From: Paracoccaceae bacterium
GTDB lineage: Bacteria > Pseudomonadota > Alphaproteobacteria > Rhodobacterales > Rhodobacteraceae
NCBI GenBank assembly: GCA_023254015.1
Contig: JALQYS010000373.1
Span: forward strand, 1 to 7,395
DNA: 7,395 nt
Reading direction: 5' to 3'
Under the pieces are notes generated by a model, which saw only the letters and a list, made by a program, of their open reading frames with translations, made no database searches and was not told where the DNA came from. Made by a program: the position numbers and the translations under genes. Below are positions 1-5,377 of this stretch, piece after piece (position 1 is the stretch's first letter; every line of letters begins with the position of its first letter).

Positions 1-254
1 ACCTTGCGCTTCGCGAAACCGGAATCTCGGACAATGGCACCTTCCTTGGCGATGTGGAGTATCTGGGCGCACCGGATGGCGTGATCGGCGGCTATGACGG
101 GGCCTTTGGCGGCATTGGGGCCAGCGATGTGGCTGGCGTGATCTGGGTCAATCCGATTCCCGGCGAGAGGGATATCCACGAATACGGCACCTTCAACCTG
201 CCGCGCTGTGATCTGGCGGGCGCTTCGCCGATCTGTTCGCCCCGCGCCCCGTGA
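1..254 (+). CDS. C-terminal end of a TbpB-like beta-barrel surface or secreted protein (5' truncated), probable Slam client
   Basis: The reading frame is open from base 3 to the TGA at 252-254, so only the last 83 residues are visible; the start, signal peptide and any lipobox lie outside the window. The segment is rich in Gly, small and aromatic residues. It carries a pattern seen in the C-terminal barrel of transferrin-binding-protein-B-like proteins: DNGTFLGDVEYLG, then a glycine-rich turn (GGYDGAFGGIGA), then DVAGVIWV. In that family such strands end in a phrase of the type 'G.F.G..A.E.aGv'. The tail (about residues 70-83) contains two cysteines ten residues apart (C-D-L-A-G-A-S-P-I-C) that could form a disulfide. 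The stop overlaps the GTG of the Slam-like gene in a GTGA tetramer, so the two are almost certainly co-translated. Family assignment is inferred from a short fragment plus context; the ligand is unknown. An unrelated periplasmic beta protein cannot be excluded. Confidence 0.6.
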   Translation, partial: LALRETGISDNGTFLGDVEYLGAPDGVIGGYDGAFGGIGASDVAGVIWVNPIPGERDIHEYGTFNLPRCDLAGASPICSPRAP

Positions 255-1666
255 CCCCCTTGCGCCGGTTGGGCCGCCTTCGCCTTTGGGCATGGGTCGG
301 GGCGCTTGCCCTTGCTCTGGGCTGCCCTGCCGGCACCGTGCGGGCCGAGGTGTTGGAGCTGACCCCGGACGAGGCGCTGATGACGGCGCGCGCCGCCTAT
401 CTGGCGGGCGAAGTCGCGGCCGCCCGCCACATCGCCCGCGCCTTGGCCGAGGCGCAGCCGGACAACCCCTGGGTGCATCTGGTCCTGTCGGCCAGCGAGG
501 TGCGGCTGGGGCGGCCCGAGGCGGGGCTGAAGGCAGGCCGGCTGGCCTGGCGGCTGACCGTCCCCGGCAAGAACACGCGTCCGCTGCGCTATGAGATTGC
601 CCGCAACACCGCCAAGGCGGCGCTTGAATCCGGTCGGCCGATGCTGGCGCAATACTGGCTGCGCCGGTCTCTGGATGTGGCGCCCGATGCGGCGGCCTTT
701 TCCGCCTCGGGCCGCGATCTGGAGGTGGTGCGGGCGCGCACGCCCCTGCGGCTGTCGTTCGAGATGGAGGCCGGTCCGTCGGACAACCTCAACGGCGGGG
801 CGGACAGTTCGGTGTTCCGGATCGGCGATCATGTGCTGGGCACGCTGTCGAACGGCGCCGAGGCCGTGTCAGGCAGCCGCGCCAGCCTTGCCATCCGCGC
901 CGAGCGCGCCCTGCCCGGCAGCGACCGGGCGCAGACGGTGCTGACCTTTTCCGGCGAAACCCTGCGCAACCATATCGATGCGGCCTCGCGGGCCAAGGCG
1001 GGGCGGATGACCTCGCGCGATCTGGACAGCTCTAGTCTGAGCTTTGGCCTGCGGCGCGACATGCGGCTGGGCGAAAAAGGCCTGCCCCTGAGCCTGTCGG
1101 TCGAGGTGGCGCAGCATTGGGCGGGCGGGCCGGTTCTGGGCCCCTCGCTGGCCTTTGCCGCCCAAGGCGCCGTCTGGCAAGGGCGGGCCGCGACGGTCTG
1201 GCTGGGCGGCAGCGTCGAGCGCGCCTGGGACGGTGCGAACCCGGCGGGTCAGGACCATTACGCGCTGAATCTGGTGGGCGAGCGCGCCTTTGGCCAGACC
1301 CGCGCCTCGGTCGCGCTGACGCTGGAATCGGCGCGATCCGACCATGCCAACACCACCTATGACGCCGCGCGGCTGTCGGTGCAGCTTGCCCCCGACTGGA
1401 AGATCGGCGGGGCCTCGGTCTCGTTGGGGGCCAATCTCGGCATGCGGGATTATGACGAATTCACCCTGATCGGCGGGGCGGTGGCGGTGACGGGGGGGCG
1501 GCAGGACCAGTCAGTCGGGCTGTCAATGGACCTGTCTTTCGACAATCTTGGCGTGATGGGCTTTGCCCCGGTGCTGTCCTTGCGCCATGGGCAGACGCAA
1601 TCGAACGTCAGCCGCTATGAAACCGGCACCAGCGGCGTCAGCCTAGGCATTTCCTCGGTGTTCTGA
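251..1666 (+). CDS. Surface lipoprotein assembly modifier-like outer-membrane protein (Slam / DUF560 type)
   Basis: This 471-residue protein is close to the usual Slam length. It begins with a basic, hydrophobic signal peptide (about residues 1-32, likely cleaved after T-V-R-A). Residues about 36-150 are helical and TPR-like, with repeated Ala/Leu helices, P-D-N-P-W turns, and RYEIARNTAKAAL followed by a WLRRSL helix. From about residue 165 it becomes alternating beta-strand sequence. This opens with L-S-F-E-M-E-A-G-P-S-D-N-L-N, resembling the Slam barrel entry, and ends in a strand closing with phenylalanine (SSVF), as outer-membrane barrels do. The late R-D-Y-D-E-F segment and the S-N-V-S-R-Y-E segment also resemble the family. 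Known Slams move specific lipoproteins or hemophores across the outer membrane; the upstream TbpB-like fragment is the likely client. The GTG start has no purine-rich Shine-Dalgarno in the preceding 15 bases, so translation probably depends on coupling through the 4-bp overlap. Family call is by motif recall, not by a search. Confidence 0.75.
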   Translation: MTPLRRLGRLRLWAWVGALALALGCPAGTVRAEVLELTPDEALMTARAAYLAGEVAAARHIARALAEAQPDNPWVHLVLSASEVRLGRPEAGLKAGRLAWRLTVPGKNTRPLRYEIARNTAKAALESGRPMLAQYWLRRSLDVAPDAAAFSASGRDLEVVRARTPLRLSFEMEAGPSDNLNGGADSSVFRIGDHVLGTLSNGAEAVSGSRASLAIRAERALPGSDRAQTVLTFSGETLRNHIDAASRAKAGRMTSRDLDSSSLSFGLRRDMRLGEKGLPLSLSVEVAQHWAGGPVLGPSLAFAAQGAVWQGRAATVWLGGSVERAWDGANPAGQDHYALNLVGERAFGQTRASVALTLESARSDHANTTYDAARLSVQLAPDWKIGGASVSLGANLGMRDYDEFTLIGGAVAVTGGRQDQSVGLSMDLSFDNLGVMGFAPVLSLRHGQTQSNVSRYETGTSGVSLGISSVF

Positions 1667-1669
1667 CAC

Positions 1670-1698
1670 TGGTCATTCGACCCCGCGCACCCTAGAAT
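1670..1698 (+). promoter_or_regulatory. Candidate sigma70-type promoter for gloA
   Basis: TGGTCA (1670-1675) and TAGAAT (1693-1698) are separated by 17 bases. They match the TTGACA/TATAAT consensus at 4 and 5 positions respectively. The -10 lies about 27 bases before the gloA start, giving a leader of roughly 20 bases. The site begins just after the Slam-like stop codon, so gloA may be transcribed independently of the secretion pair. There is no clear terminator between the two genes, so read-through is also possible. Confidence 0.4.
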
Positions 1699-1724
1699 TC
1701 GGGAAAAAGCCAAAGGGGCGCAAG

Positions 1725-2153
1725 ATGAAGATCCGCTATCTGCACACCATGGTCCGCGTGCTGGACCTTGAAAAATCCATGGCCTTCTACAGCCTTCTGG
1801 GGCTGAAAGAGATCCGCCGCTATGAAAGCGAACAGGGCCGCTTCACGCTGGTTTATCTGGCGGCCGATGGCCAGCCGGAAACGCCGCTGGAACTGACCTA
1901 CAACTGGGACGGCGATGACGGCCTGCCGTCAGACAGCCGGCATTTCGGCCATCTGGCCTATGAGGTCTCGGACATCTACGCGATGTGCGCCCACCTTCAG
2001 GCCCATGGCGTCACGATCAACCGCCCGCCCCGCGATGGCCGCATGGCCTTTGTGCGCAGCCCCGACAACATCTCGGTCGAGCTTTTGCAGGAAGGCGAGG
2101 CCCTGCCCCCGGCAGAGCCCTGGATCAGCATGGGCAATACCGGGCACTGGTAA
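1725..2153 (+). CDS. gloA: Lactoylglutathione lyase (glyoxalase I)
   Basis: The enzyme isomerises the methylglyoxal-glutathione hemithioacetal to S-lactoylglutathione, the first step of cytosolic methylglyoxal detoxification. The 142-residue length and the single pair of vicinal-oxygen-chelate repeats fit the short bacterial class; E. coli GloA, a nickel enzyme, is similar in size. The four expected metal ligands are all present: His7 (Y-L-H-T-M-V-R-V), Glu56 (P-L-E-L-T-Y-N-W-D), His76 (F-G-H-L-A-Y-E-V) and Glu119 (N-I-S-V-E-L-L). The family phrase LDLEKSMAFYSLLGLKE is intact. The start is well supported: AAAGGGG at 1712-1718 sits six bases before the ATG. The long insertions of zinc-type eukaryotic glyoxalases are absent. 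The C-terminal tail after residue 125 (P-P-A-E-P-W-I-S-M-G-N-T-G-H-W) is short and probably structural. Function is assigned with high confidence; metal preference is inferred from family class. Confidence 0.95.
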   Translation: MKIRYLHTMVRVLDLEKSMAFYSLLGLKEIRRYESEQGRFTLVYLAADGQPETPLELTYNWDGDDGLPSDSRHFGHLAYEVSDIYAMCAHLQAHGVTINRPPRDGRMAFVRSPDNISVELLQEGEALPPAEPWISMGNTGHW

Positions 2154-2180
2154 AAGCCGGTCCGACGCAAAGGAAAGCAT

Positions 2181-2210
2181 AGGCAATGCGCACCCCGCAT
2201 TGCCTGTTTT
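2181..2210 (+). terminator. Intrinsic terminator after gloA
   Basis: A perfect 10-bp stem, AGGCAATGCG (2181-2190) pairing with CGCATTGCCT (2196-2205), encloses a 5-base loop (CACCC). It is followed by GTTTTGCTTT. It lies 28 bases after the gloA stop and should end the upstream transcript, isolating nrdR-ribD from gloA. Confidence 0.85.
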
Positions 2211-2220
2211 GCTTTCGCCC

Positions 2221-2246
2221 CACCTGAGTCTTGCCCGCAACAGGTG
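2221..2246. repeat. Inverted repeat CACCTG / CAGGTG with inner TTGC / GCAA
   Basis: CACCTG (2221-2226) and CAGGTG (2241-2246) are perfect inverted arms. Inside them, TTGC (2231-2234) and GCAA (2237-2240) also pair, leaving a four-base bulge (AGTC) on one side. As RNA this would be a bulged hairpin; as DNA it could be an operator. It lies between the gloA terminator and the candidate nrdR promoter. There is no T-run after it, so it does not look like a second terminator. Its role is unknown. Confidence 0.35.
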
Positions 2247-2302
2247 CGGCCCCAGATGCTGTGTGTTCAACTTTCCGCTACCCGAGATGACGCGCCTGCC
2301 CC

Positions 2303-2308
2303 TATAGT
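2303..2308 (+). promoter_or_regulatory. Candidate -10 element for the nrdR-ribD transcript
   Basis: TATAGT is the best -10-like hexamer between the gloA terminator and nrdR. No good -35 is visible at 16-18 bases spacing (the bases there read ACCCGA). A promoter is needed here because a strong terminator precedes the gene pair, but this exact position is tentative. The surrounding CCTATAGTTCGGG closely matches the block around the gloA -10. Confidence 0.3.
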
Positions 2309-2312
2309 TCGG

Positions 2313-2343
2313 GCAAGATCACGGGGGCACACCCCCGGGCTTG
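2313..2343 (+). promoter_or_regulatory. GC-rich leader hairpin before nrdR
   Basis: CGGGGG (2322-2327) pairs with CCCCCG (2332-2337) around a CACA tetraloop. An outer CAAG (2314-2317) can pair with CTTG (2340-2343) across a small internal loop. If transcription starts just after the TATAGT at 2303, this hairpin occupies the first half of a leader of about 60 bases, ahead of the AAGGAGG ribosome site at 2365-2371. No T-run follows, so it is probably not an intrinsic terminator. It may stabilise the mRNA or bind a regulator. No known riboswitch is recognised in it. Confidence 0.4.
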
Positions 2344-2377
2344 AGGCAGGACAACAAGAACAGCAAGGAGGGAGCCG

Positions 2378-2845
2378 ATGCGCTGCCCATTCTGCGGGAA
2401 CGTCGATACGCAAGTGAAGGACAGCCGTCCGGCGGAGGACCATGTGTCGATCCGCCGCCGCCGCTTTTGCCCAGCCTGCGGCGGCCGCTTTACCACCTAT
2501 GAACGTGTGCAACTGCGCGATCTGGTGGTCGTGAAATCCTCGGGCAAGCGCGAGGATTTCGACCGGGCCAAACTGGAACGCTCGATCCGGATCGCGATGC
2601 AGAAGCGGCCCATCGATCCGGACCGCATCGACCAGATGATTTCGGGCATCGTGCGGCGGCTGGAAAGCCTTGGCGACACTGACATCCCGTCCAAGACCAT
2701 CGGCGAGATCGTCATGGAAAGCCTCGCGCGGATCGACACCGTGGCCTATGTGCGCTTTGCCAGCGTTTACAAGAACTTCCAGGCGGCGGATGACTTTGAC
2801 CGCTTTGTCAGTGAACTGAGGCCGGCCCCGGCCAGCGACGAGTGA
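2378..2845 (+). CDS. nrdR: Transcriptional repressor NrdR
   Basis: NrdR is a nucleotide-sensing repressor of ribonucleotide reductase operons; it uses an ATP-cone to read the ATP/dATP balance and a zinc ribbon to bind NrdR boxes. The 155-residue length is typical. The zinc ribbon is intact: Cys3-P-F-Cys6 and Cys31-P-A-Cys34, followed by the conserved G-G-R-F-T-T-Y-E-R. The ATP-cone spans about residues 49-139 and starts V-V-V-K-S-S-G-K-R-E-D-F-D-R; its end is marked by VAYVRFASVYKNF, the signature closing phrase of the family. The ATG has a strong AAGGAGG six bases upstream. The gene overlaps ribD by GTGA, an arrangement common in proteobacteria although the two functions differ. No NrdR box is seen in its own leader and no ribonucleotide reductase gene is in the window, so its targets must lie elsewhere. 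Confidence 0.97.
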   Translation: MRCPFCGNVDTQVKDSRPAEDHVSIRRRRFCPACGGRFTTYERVQLRDLVVVKSSGKREDFDRAKLERSIRIAMQKRPIDPDRIDQMISGIVRRLESLGDTDIPSKTIGEIVMESLARIDTVAYVRFASVYKNFQAADDFDRFVSELRPAPASDE

Positions 2846-3939
2846 GCGACGAGGTCCACATGGCCCATGCTCTGCGCCTTGCAGCGCGGGGGCTGGGGTA
2901 TGTCTGGCCGAACCCGGCCGTGGGATGCGTCTTGCTGCGCGACGGCCGGATCGTCGGGCGCGGCTGGACGCAACCGGGCGGGCGGCCCCATGCCGAGCGC
3001 CGCGCGCTGGATCAGGCCGGCGATCTGGCGCGGGGGGCCACCGCCTATGTCACGTTGGAGCCTTGCGCCCATCACGGGAAAACCCCGCCCTGCGCCGAGG
3101 GGCTGATCGCGGCGGGCGTGGCCCGGGTGGTGACCGCCCTGACCGACCCGGACCCGCGCGTGGCCGGCAAGGGACACGCCATGCTGCGCGCCGCCGGGAT
3201 CGAGGTGTGCGAGGGCGTGCTGGCGCCCGAGGCCGCGCGGCTGAACGCAGGCTTTCTGAAACGGGTCACGCAGGGGCTGCCCTTTGTCACGCTGAAACTT
3301 GCCACCACGCTGGACGGGCGGATTGCCACGGCCAGCGGCGAAAGCCGCTGGATCACCGGGCCGGCCGCCCGGCGGCATGTGCATCTGATGCGGCTGGCCC
3401 ATGATGCGGTGATGGTGGGGGCGGGCACGGCGCGGGCCGATGACCCGGATCTGACCGTGCGCGACATGGGCGCGGTGCCGCAGCCGGTGCGGGTGGTGCT
3501 GGACAGCCGGCTTGGCCATTCCCCCGACAGCCGCCTTGGCCGCACGGCCCGCGCGGCGCCGGTCTGGATGCTGCACGGCCCCGATGCCCCCAAGGCGGCA
3601 CGGATGGCCTGGGCCGAAACCGGGGCCGAGGTGATCGAGGTCTCGGCAGATGCCACCGGACAGGTTCAGGCCCGCGCGGCCTTGCAGGCCTTGGCGGACC
3701 GTGGCCTGACACGGGTTCTGTGCGAAGGCGGCGGCCAGCTGGCGGCCAGTCTGGTGGCCGAGCGGCTGGTCGATGATCTGGCCACCTATCAGGCCGGCGC
3801 GCTGATCGGCGCGGATGGCCGCGCGGGCCTTGGCGCGCTGGGACTGGCCGCGCTAGCCGATGCCCCCCGCCTGACCCTGCGCGAGACCCAGACAGTGGGG
3901 GCTGACCTGTTCAGCCTTTGGTCCTTCCCGCAAGACTGA
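2842..3939 (+). CDS. ribD: Bifunctional diaminohydroxyphosphoribosylaminopyrimidine deaminase / 5-amino-6-(5-phosphoribosylamino)uracil reductase
   Basis: RibD performs the second and third steps of riboflavin synthesis: hydrolytic deamination of the pyrimidine, then NADPH-dependent reduction of the ribose. The N-terminal cytidine-deaminase-like domain (about 1-145) holds the zinc and catalytic motif His50-A-Glu52, plus Pro74-Cys75 and Cys84 (E-P-C-A-H-H-G-K-T-P-P-C). It also has the substrate phrase P-N-P-A-V-G-C. The reductase domain (about 147-365) begins F-V-T-L-K-L-A-T-T-L-D-G-R-I-A, continues S-R-W-I-T-G-P, and includes the late glycine motif L-C-E-G-G-G. At 365 residues both halves are full length. 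The GTG start shares bases with the nrdR stop (GTGA) and has no good Shine-Dalgarno; an in-frame ATG at codon 7 (2860) is an alternative. A GC palindrome (GGCCGG/CCGGCC, 2820-2833) lies just before the overlap. Other rib genes do not follow; a terminator and a convergent gene do. Confidence 0.95.
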   Translation: MSDEVHMAHALRLAARGLGYVWPNPAVGCVLLRDGRIVGRGWTQPGGRPHAERRALDQAGDLARGATAYVTLEPCAHHGKTPPCAEGLIAAGVARVVTALTDPDPRVAGKGHAMLRAAGIEVCEGVLAPEAARLNAGFLKRVTQGLPFVTLKLATTLDGRIATASGESRWITGPAARRHVHLMRLAHDAVMVGAGTARADDPDLTVRDMGAVPQPVRVVLDSRLGHSPDSRLGRTARAAPVWMLHGPDAPKAARMAWAETGAEVIEVSADATGQVQARAALQALADRGLTRVLCEGGGQLAASLVAERLVDDLATYQAGALIGADGRAGLGALGLAALADAPRLTLRETQTVGADLFSLWSFPQD

Positions 3940-3948
3940 TCCAGCGGC

Positions 3949-3966
3949 GCCGCGCAAAGGCGCGGC
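3949..3966 (+). repeat. Short hairpin just after ribD
   Basis: GCCGCGC (3949-3955) pairs perfectly with GCGCGGC (3960-3966) around AAAG. It begins nine bases after the ribD stop and lacks a T-run. It could protect the 3' end of the ribD message or slow polymerase ahead of the proper terminator 45 bases on. Confidence 0.35.
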
Positions 3967-4010
3967 ACGATGGGTCCTTGCCTCTGGCCTGCGGCCAACC
4001 GGCTGCAATG

Positions 4011-4039
4011 AAAAAGGCCGGAGCATCGCTCCGGCCTTT
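4011..4039. terminator. Bidirectional intrinsic terminator between ribD and gcdH
   Basis: GGCCGGAGC (4016-4024) pairs with GCTCCGGCC (4028-4036) around a minimal ATC loop. The stem is flanked by AAAAA on the left and TTT on the right, extending it to 12 bp. A U-run is therefore produced on either strand, longer on the minus-strand transcript. It lies between the convergent stops of ribD (3939) and the dehydrogenase gene (4061) and can serve both. Confidence 0.9.
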
Positions 4040-4060
4040 CTGCTGACCTGTCGGTCGTTC

Positions 4061-5281
4061 TCAGAAGAAGGCCTGAAGCCCGGTGATCGCCCGGCCCAGG
4101 ATCAGGGCGTGCACGTCATGGGTGCCTTCATAGGTGTTCACGGTTTCCAGGTTCACCATATGGCGGATGACCTGGAAATCTTCCTGAATGCCGTTGCCGC
4201 CGTGCATGTCGCGCGCCCAGCGGGCAGCCTCCAGCGCCTTGCCGCAGTTGTTGCGCTTGACGATCGAAATCATCTCGGGCGCGGCGTTGGCCTCATCCAG
4301 CAGACGACCCACGCGCAGCGAGGCCTGCATGCCAAGCGAGATTTCGGTCAGCATATTGGCCAGTTTCAGCTGGTAAAGCTGGGTCTGGGCAATCGGCTTG
4401 CCGAACTGCTTGCGGTCAAGGCCATATTGGCGCGCGGCGTGCAGGCAGAACTCGGCCGCCCCCAGAACGCCCCAGGAAATGCCATAGCGGGCGCGGTTCA
4501 GACAGCCGAACGGGCCTTTGAGACCTTCGACATGCGGCAAGAGGGCGTCTTCGCCGACTTCGACATTGTCCATGACAATCTCGCCGGTGATCGAGGCGCG
4601 AAGCGAGATCTTGCCGCCAACCTTGGGCGCCGACAGGCCCTTCATGCCCTTTTCAAGGACAAAGCCCTTGATCTTGCCGCCATGGGCTTCGGATTTGGCC
4701 CAGACCACGAAGACATCGGCGATGGGGGCGTTCGAAATCCACATCTTGGCGCCGTTCAGGACGTAACCATTGGCGGTTTTCTTGGCCACGGTCTTCATGC
4801 CGGCGGGGTCGGAACCGGCATCGGGTTCGGTCAGGCCAAAGCAGCCGATCCATTCGCCCGACGCCAGTTTCGGCAGGAACTTCTTGCGCTGATCCTCGGT
4901 GCCATAGGCGTAGATCGGATACATGACGAGCGAGGATTGCACCGACATCATCGACCGGTAGCCCGAGTCAACGCGTTCGACTTCGCGGGCGATCAGGCCG
5001 TAGGCCACATAGCTGGCGCCCAAGCCGCCGTATTCTTCCGGCACGGTGACGCCCAGAAGGCCCATCTCGCCCATTTCGCGGAAGATCGCCGGATCGGTCG
5101 ATTCCTCGCGGAAGGCCTTGATGACGCGGGGCTGCAGCTTGTCCTGCGCATAGGCGCGGGCGGCGTCGCGCAGGGCGCGCTCTTCCTCGGACAGCTGGTC
5201 GTTCAGACGGAAGGGGTCTTCCCAGTCGAAGCGGCCCAGATCGGGGGCGTCTTTGGCTTTCAGTTTCGGTTTGTCGGACAT
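4061..5281 (-). CDS. gcdH: Glutaryl-CoA dehydrogenase
   Basis: This FAD flavoprotein of the acyl-CoA dehydrogenase family oxidises and decarboxylates glutaryl-CoA to crotonyl-CoA, a late step in lysine, hydroxylysine, tryptophan and glutarate breakdown, passing electrons to ETF. From the ATG at 5281 it has 406 residues. The substrate-binding phrase YRSMMSVQSSLVM (Arg about 109) is almost that of mammalian enzymes. The first family signature C-F-G-L-T-E-P-D-A-G-S-D-P lies at about 147-159. A late M-H-G-G-N-G-I and the catalytic base Glu385 in N-T-Y-E-G-T-H-D-V-H are present. The tyrosine before the catalytic glutamate is shared with decarboxylating enzymes. The ATG is preferred to an in-frame TTG five codons upstream because GGAG sits seven bases before it and the N-terminus M-S-D-K-P-K-L looks native. 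The gene converges on ribD through a shared terminator and diverges from the LysR gene, its likely regulator. No canonical promoter is obvious, as is usual for activator-dependent genes. Confidence 0.96.
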   Translation of the reverse strand: MSDKPKLKAKDAPDLGRFDWEDPFRLNDQLSEEERALRDAARAYAQDKLQPRVIKAFREESTDPAIFREMGEMGLLGVTVPEEYGGLGASYVAYGLIAREVERVDSGYRSMMSVQSSLVMYPIYAYGTEDQRKKFLPKLASGEWIGCFGLTEPDAGSDPAGMKTVAKKTANGYVLNGAKMWISNAPIADVFVVWAKSEAHGGKIKGFVLEKGMKGLSAPKVGGKISLRASITGEIVMDNVEVGEDALLPHVEGLKGPFGCLNRARYGISWGVLGAAEFCLHAARQYGLDRKQFGKPIAQTQLYQLKLANMLTEISLGMQASLRVGRLLDEANAAPEMISIVKRNNCGKALEAARWARDMHGGNGIQEDFQVIRHMVNLETVNTYEGTHDVHALILGRAITGLQAFF

Positions 5282-5315
5282 CGTGGTCTCCAGCAATGCG
5301 GTTTGGACAAGTCTA

Positions 5316-5344
5316 TTGCACGAATCTGTGGTTGGCTCTAGCGA
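5316..5344 (+). promoter_or_regulatory. Candidate promoter for the LysR-type gene
   Basis: TTGCAC (5316-5321) and TAGCGA (5339-5344) are 17 bases apart. The -35 half is good and the -10 half is weak. Transcription would start near 5351, leaving a leader of about 25 bases that carries the palindrome at 5361-5377. This is the best pair in the 95-bp divergent region but is tentative. Confidence 0.3.
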
Positions 5345-5360
5345 AACAGGGGCAATGCCT

Positions 5361-5377
5361 TATGAGGAAAGCTCATA
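5361..5377. promoter_or_regulatory. Candidate LysR-type operator, perfect palindrome over the regulator's start
   Basis: TATGAG (5361-5366), a five-base centre GAAAG, and CTCATA (5372-5377) form a perfect inverted repeat. T5363 and A5375 are 11 bases apart, satisfying the T-N11-A rule of LysR-family sites. The element covers the GAGGAAA ribosome site (5364-5370) and the first base of the ATG at 5377. It is also 80-96 bases upstream of the gcdH start on the other strand. Binding could therefore repress the regulator's own gene and activate gcdH. The same bases could fold as a weak RNA hairpin that hides the start. Protein binding is inference. Confidence 0.5.

Noticed and set aside
92..832. 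A 246-codon minus-strand frame opposite the client and Slam-like genes
   Set aside because: Low-complexity Arg/Gln/Pro/Gly/His composition typical of antisense shadows; no motif and no ribosome site.
2206..2377. NrdR box or riboswitch in the nrdR leader
   Set aside because: No ACACWATATATWGTGT-like 16-mer is present, and the hairpins do not resemble the conserved FMN or cobalamin riboswitch cores.
2767..3656. Minus-strand open frames (269 and 194 codons) opposite ribD
   Set aside because: They lie wholly under the well-supported ribD gene, are rich in Arg, Pro and Gly, and show no family features.
4109..5341. A 410-codon open frame on the plus strand, antisense to the whole glutaryl-CoA dehydrogenase gene
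   Set aside because: It mirrors the codon bias of gcdH in a GC-rich genome, has no recognisable motif or ribosome site, and the minus-strand protein is an unmistakable acyl-CoA dehydrogenase.
5293..5358. Direct repeat GCAATGC at 5293-5299 and 5352-5358 as a regulator site pair
   Set aside because: Seven bases is short enough to occur by chance, and the spacing and symmetry do not fit LysR binding as well as the palindrome at 5361-5377.
5296..5376. Upstream ATG at 5296 as the start of the LysR gene
   Set aside because: It would add 27 residues not seen in LysR proteins, overlap the divergent promoter region and lack a suitable ribosome site.
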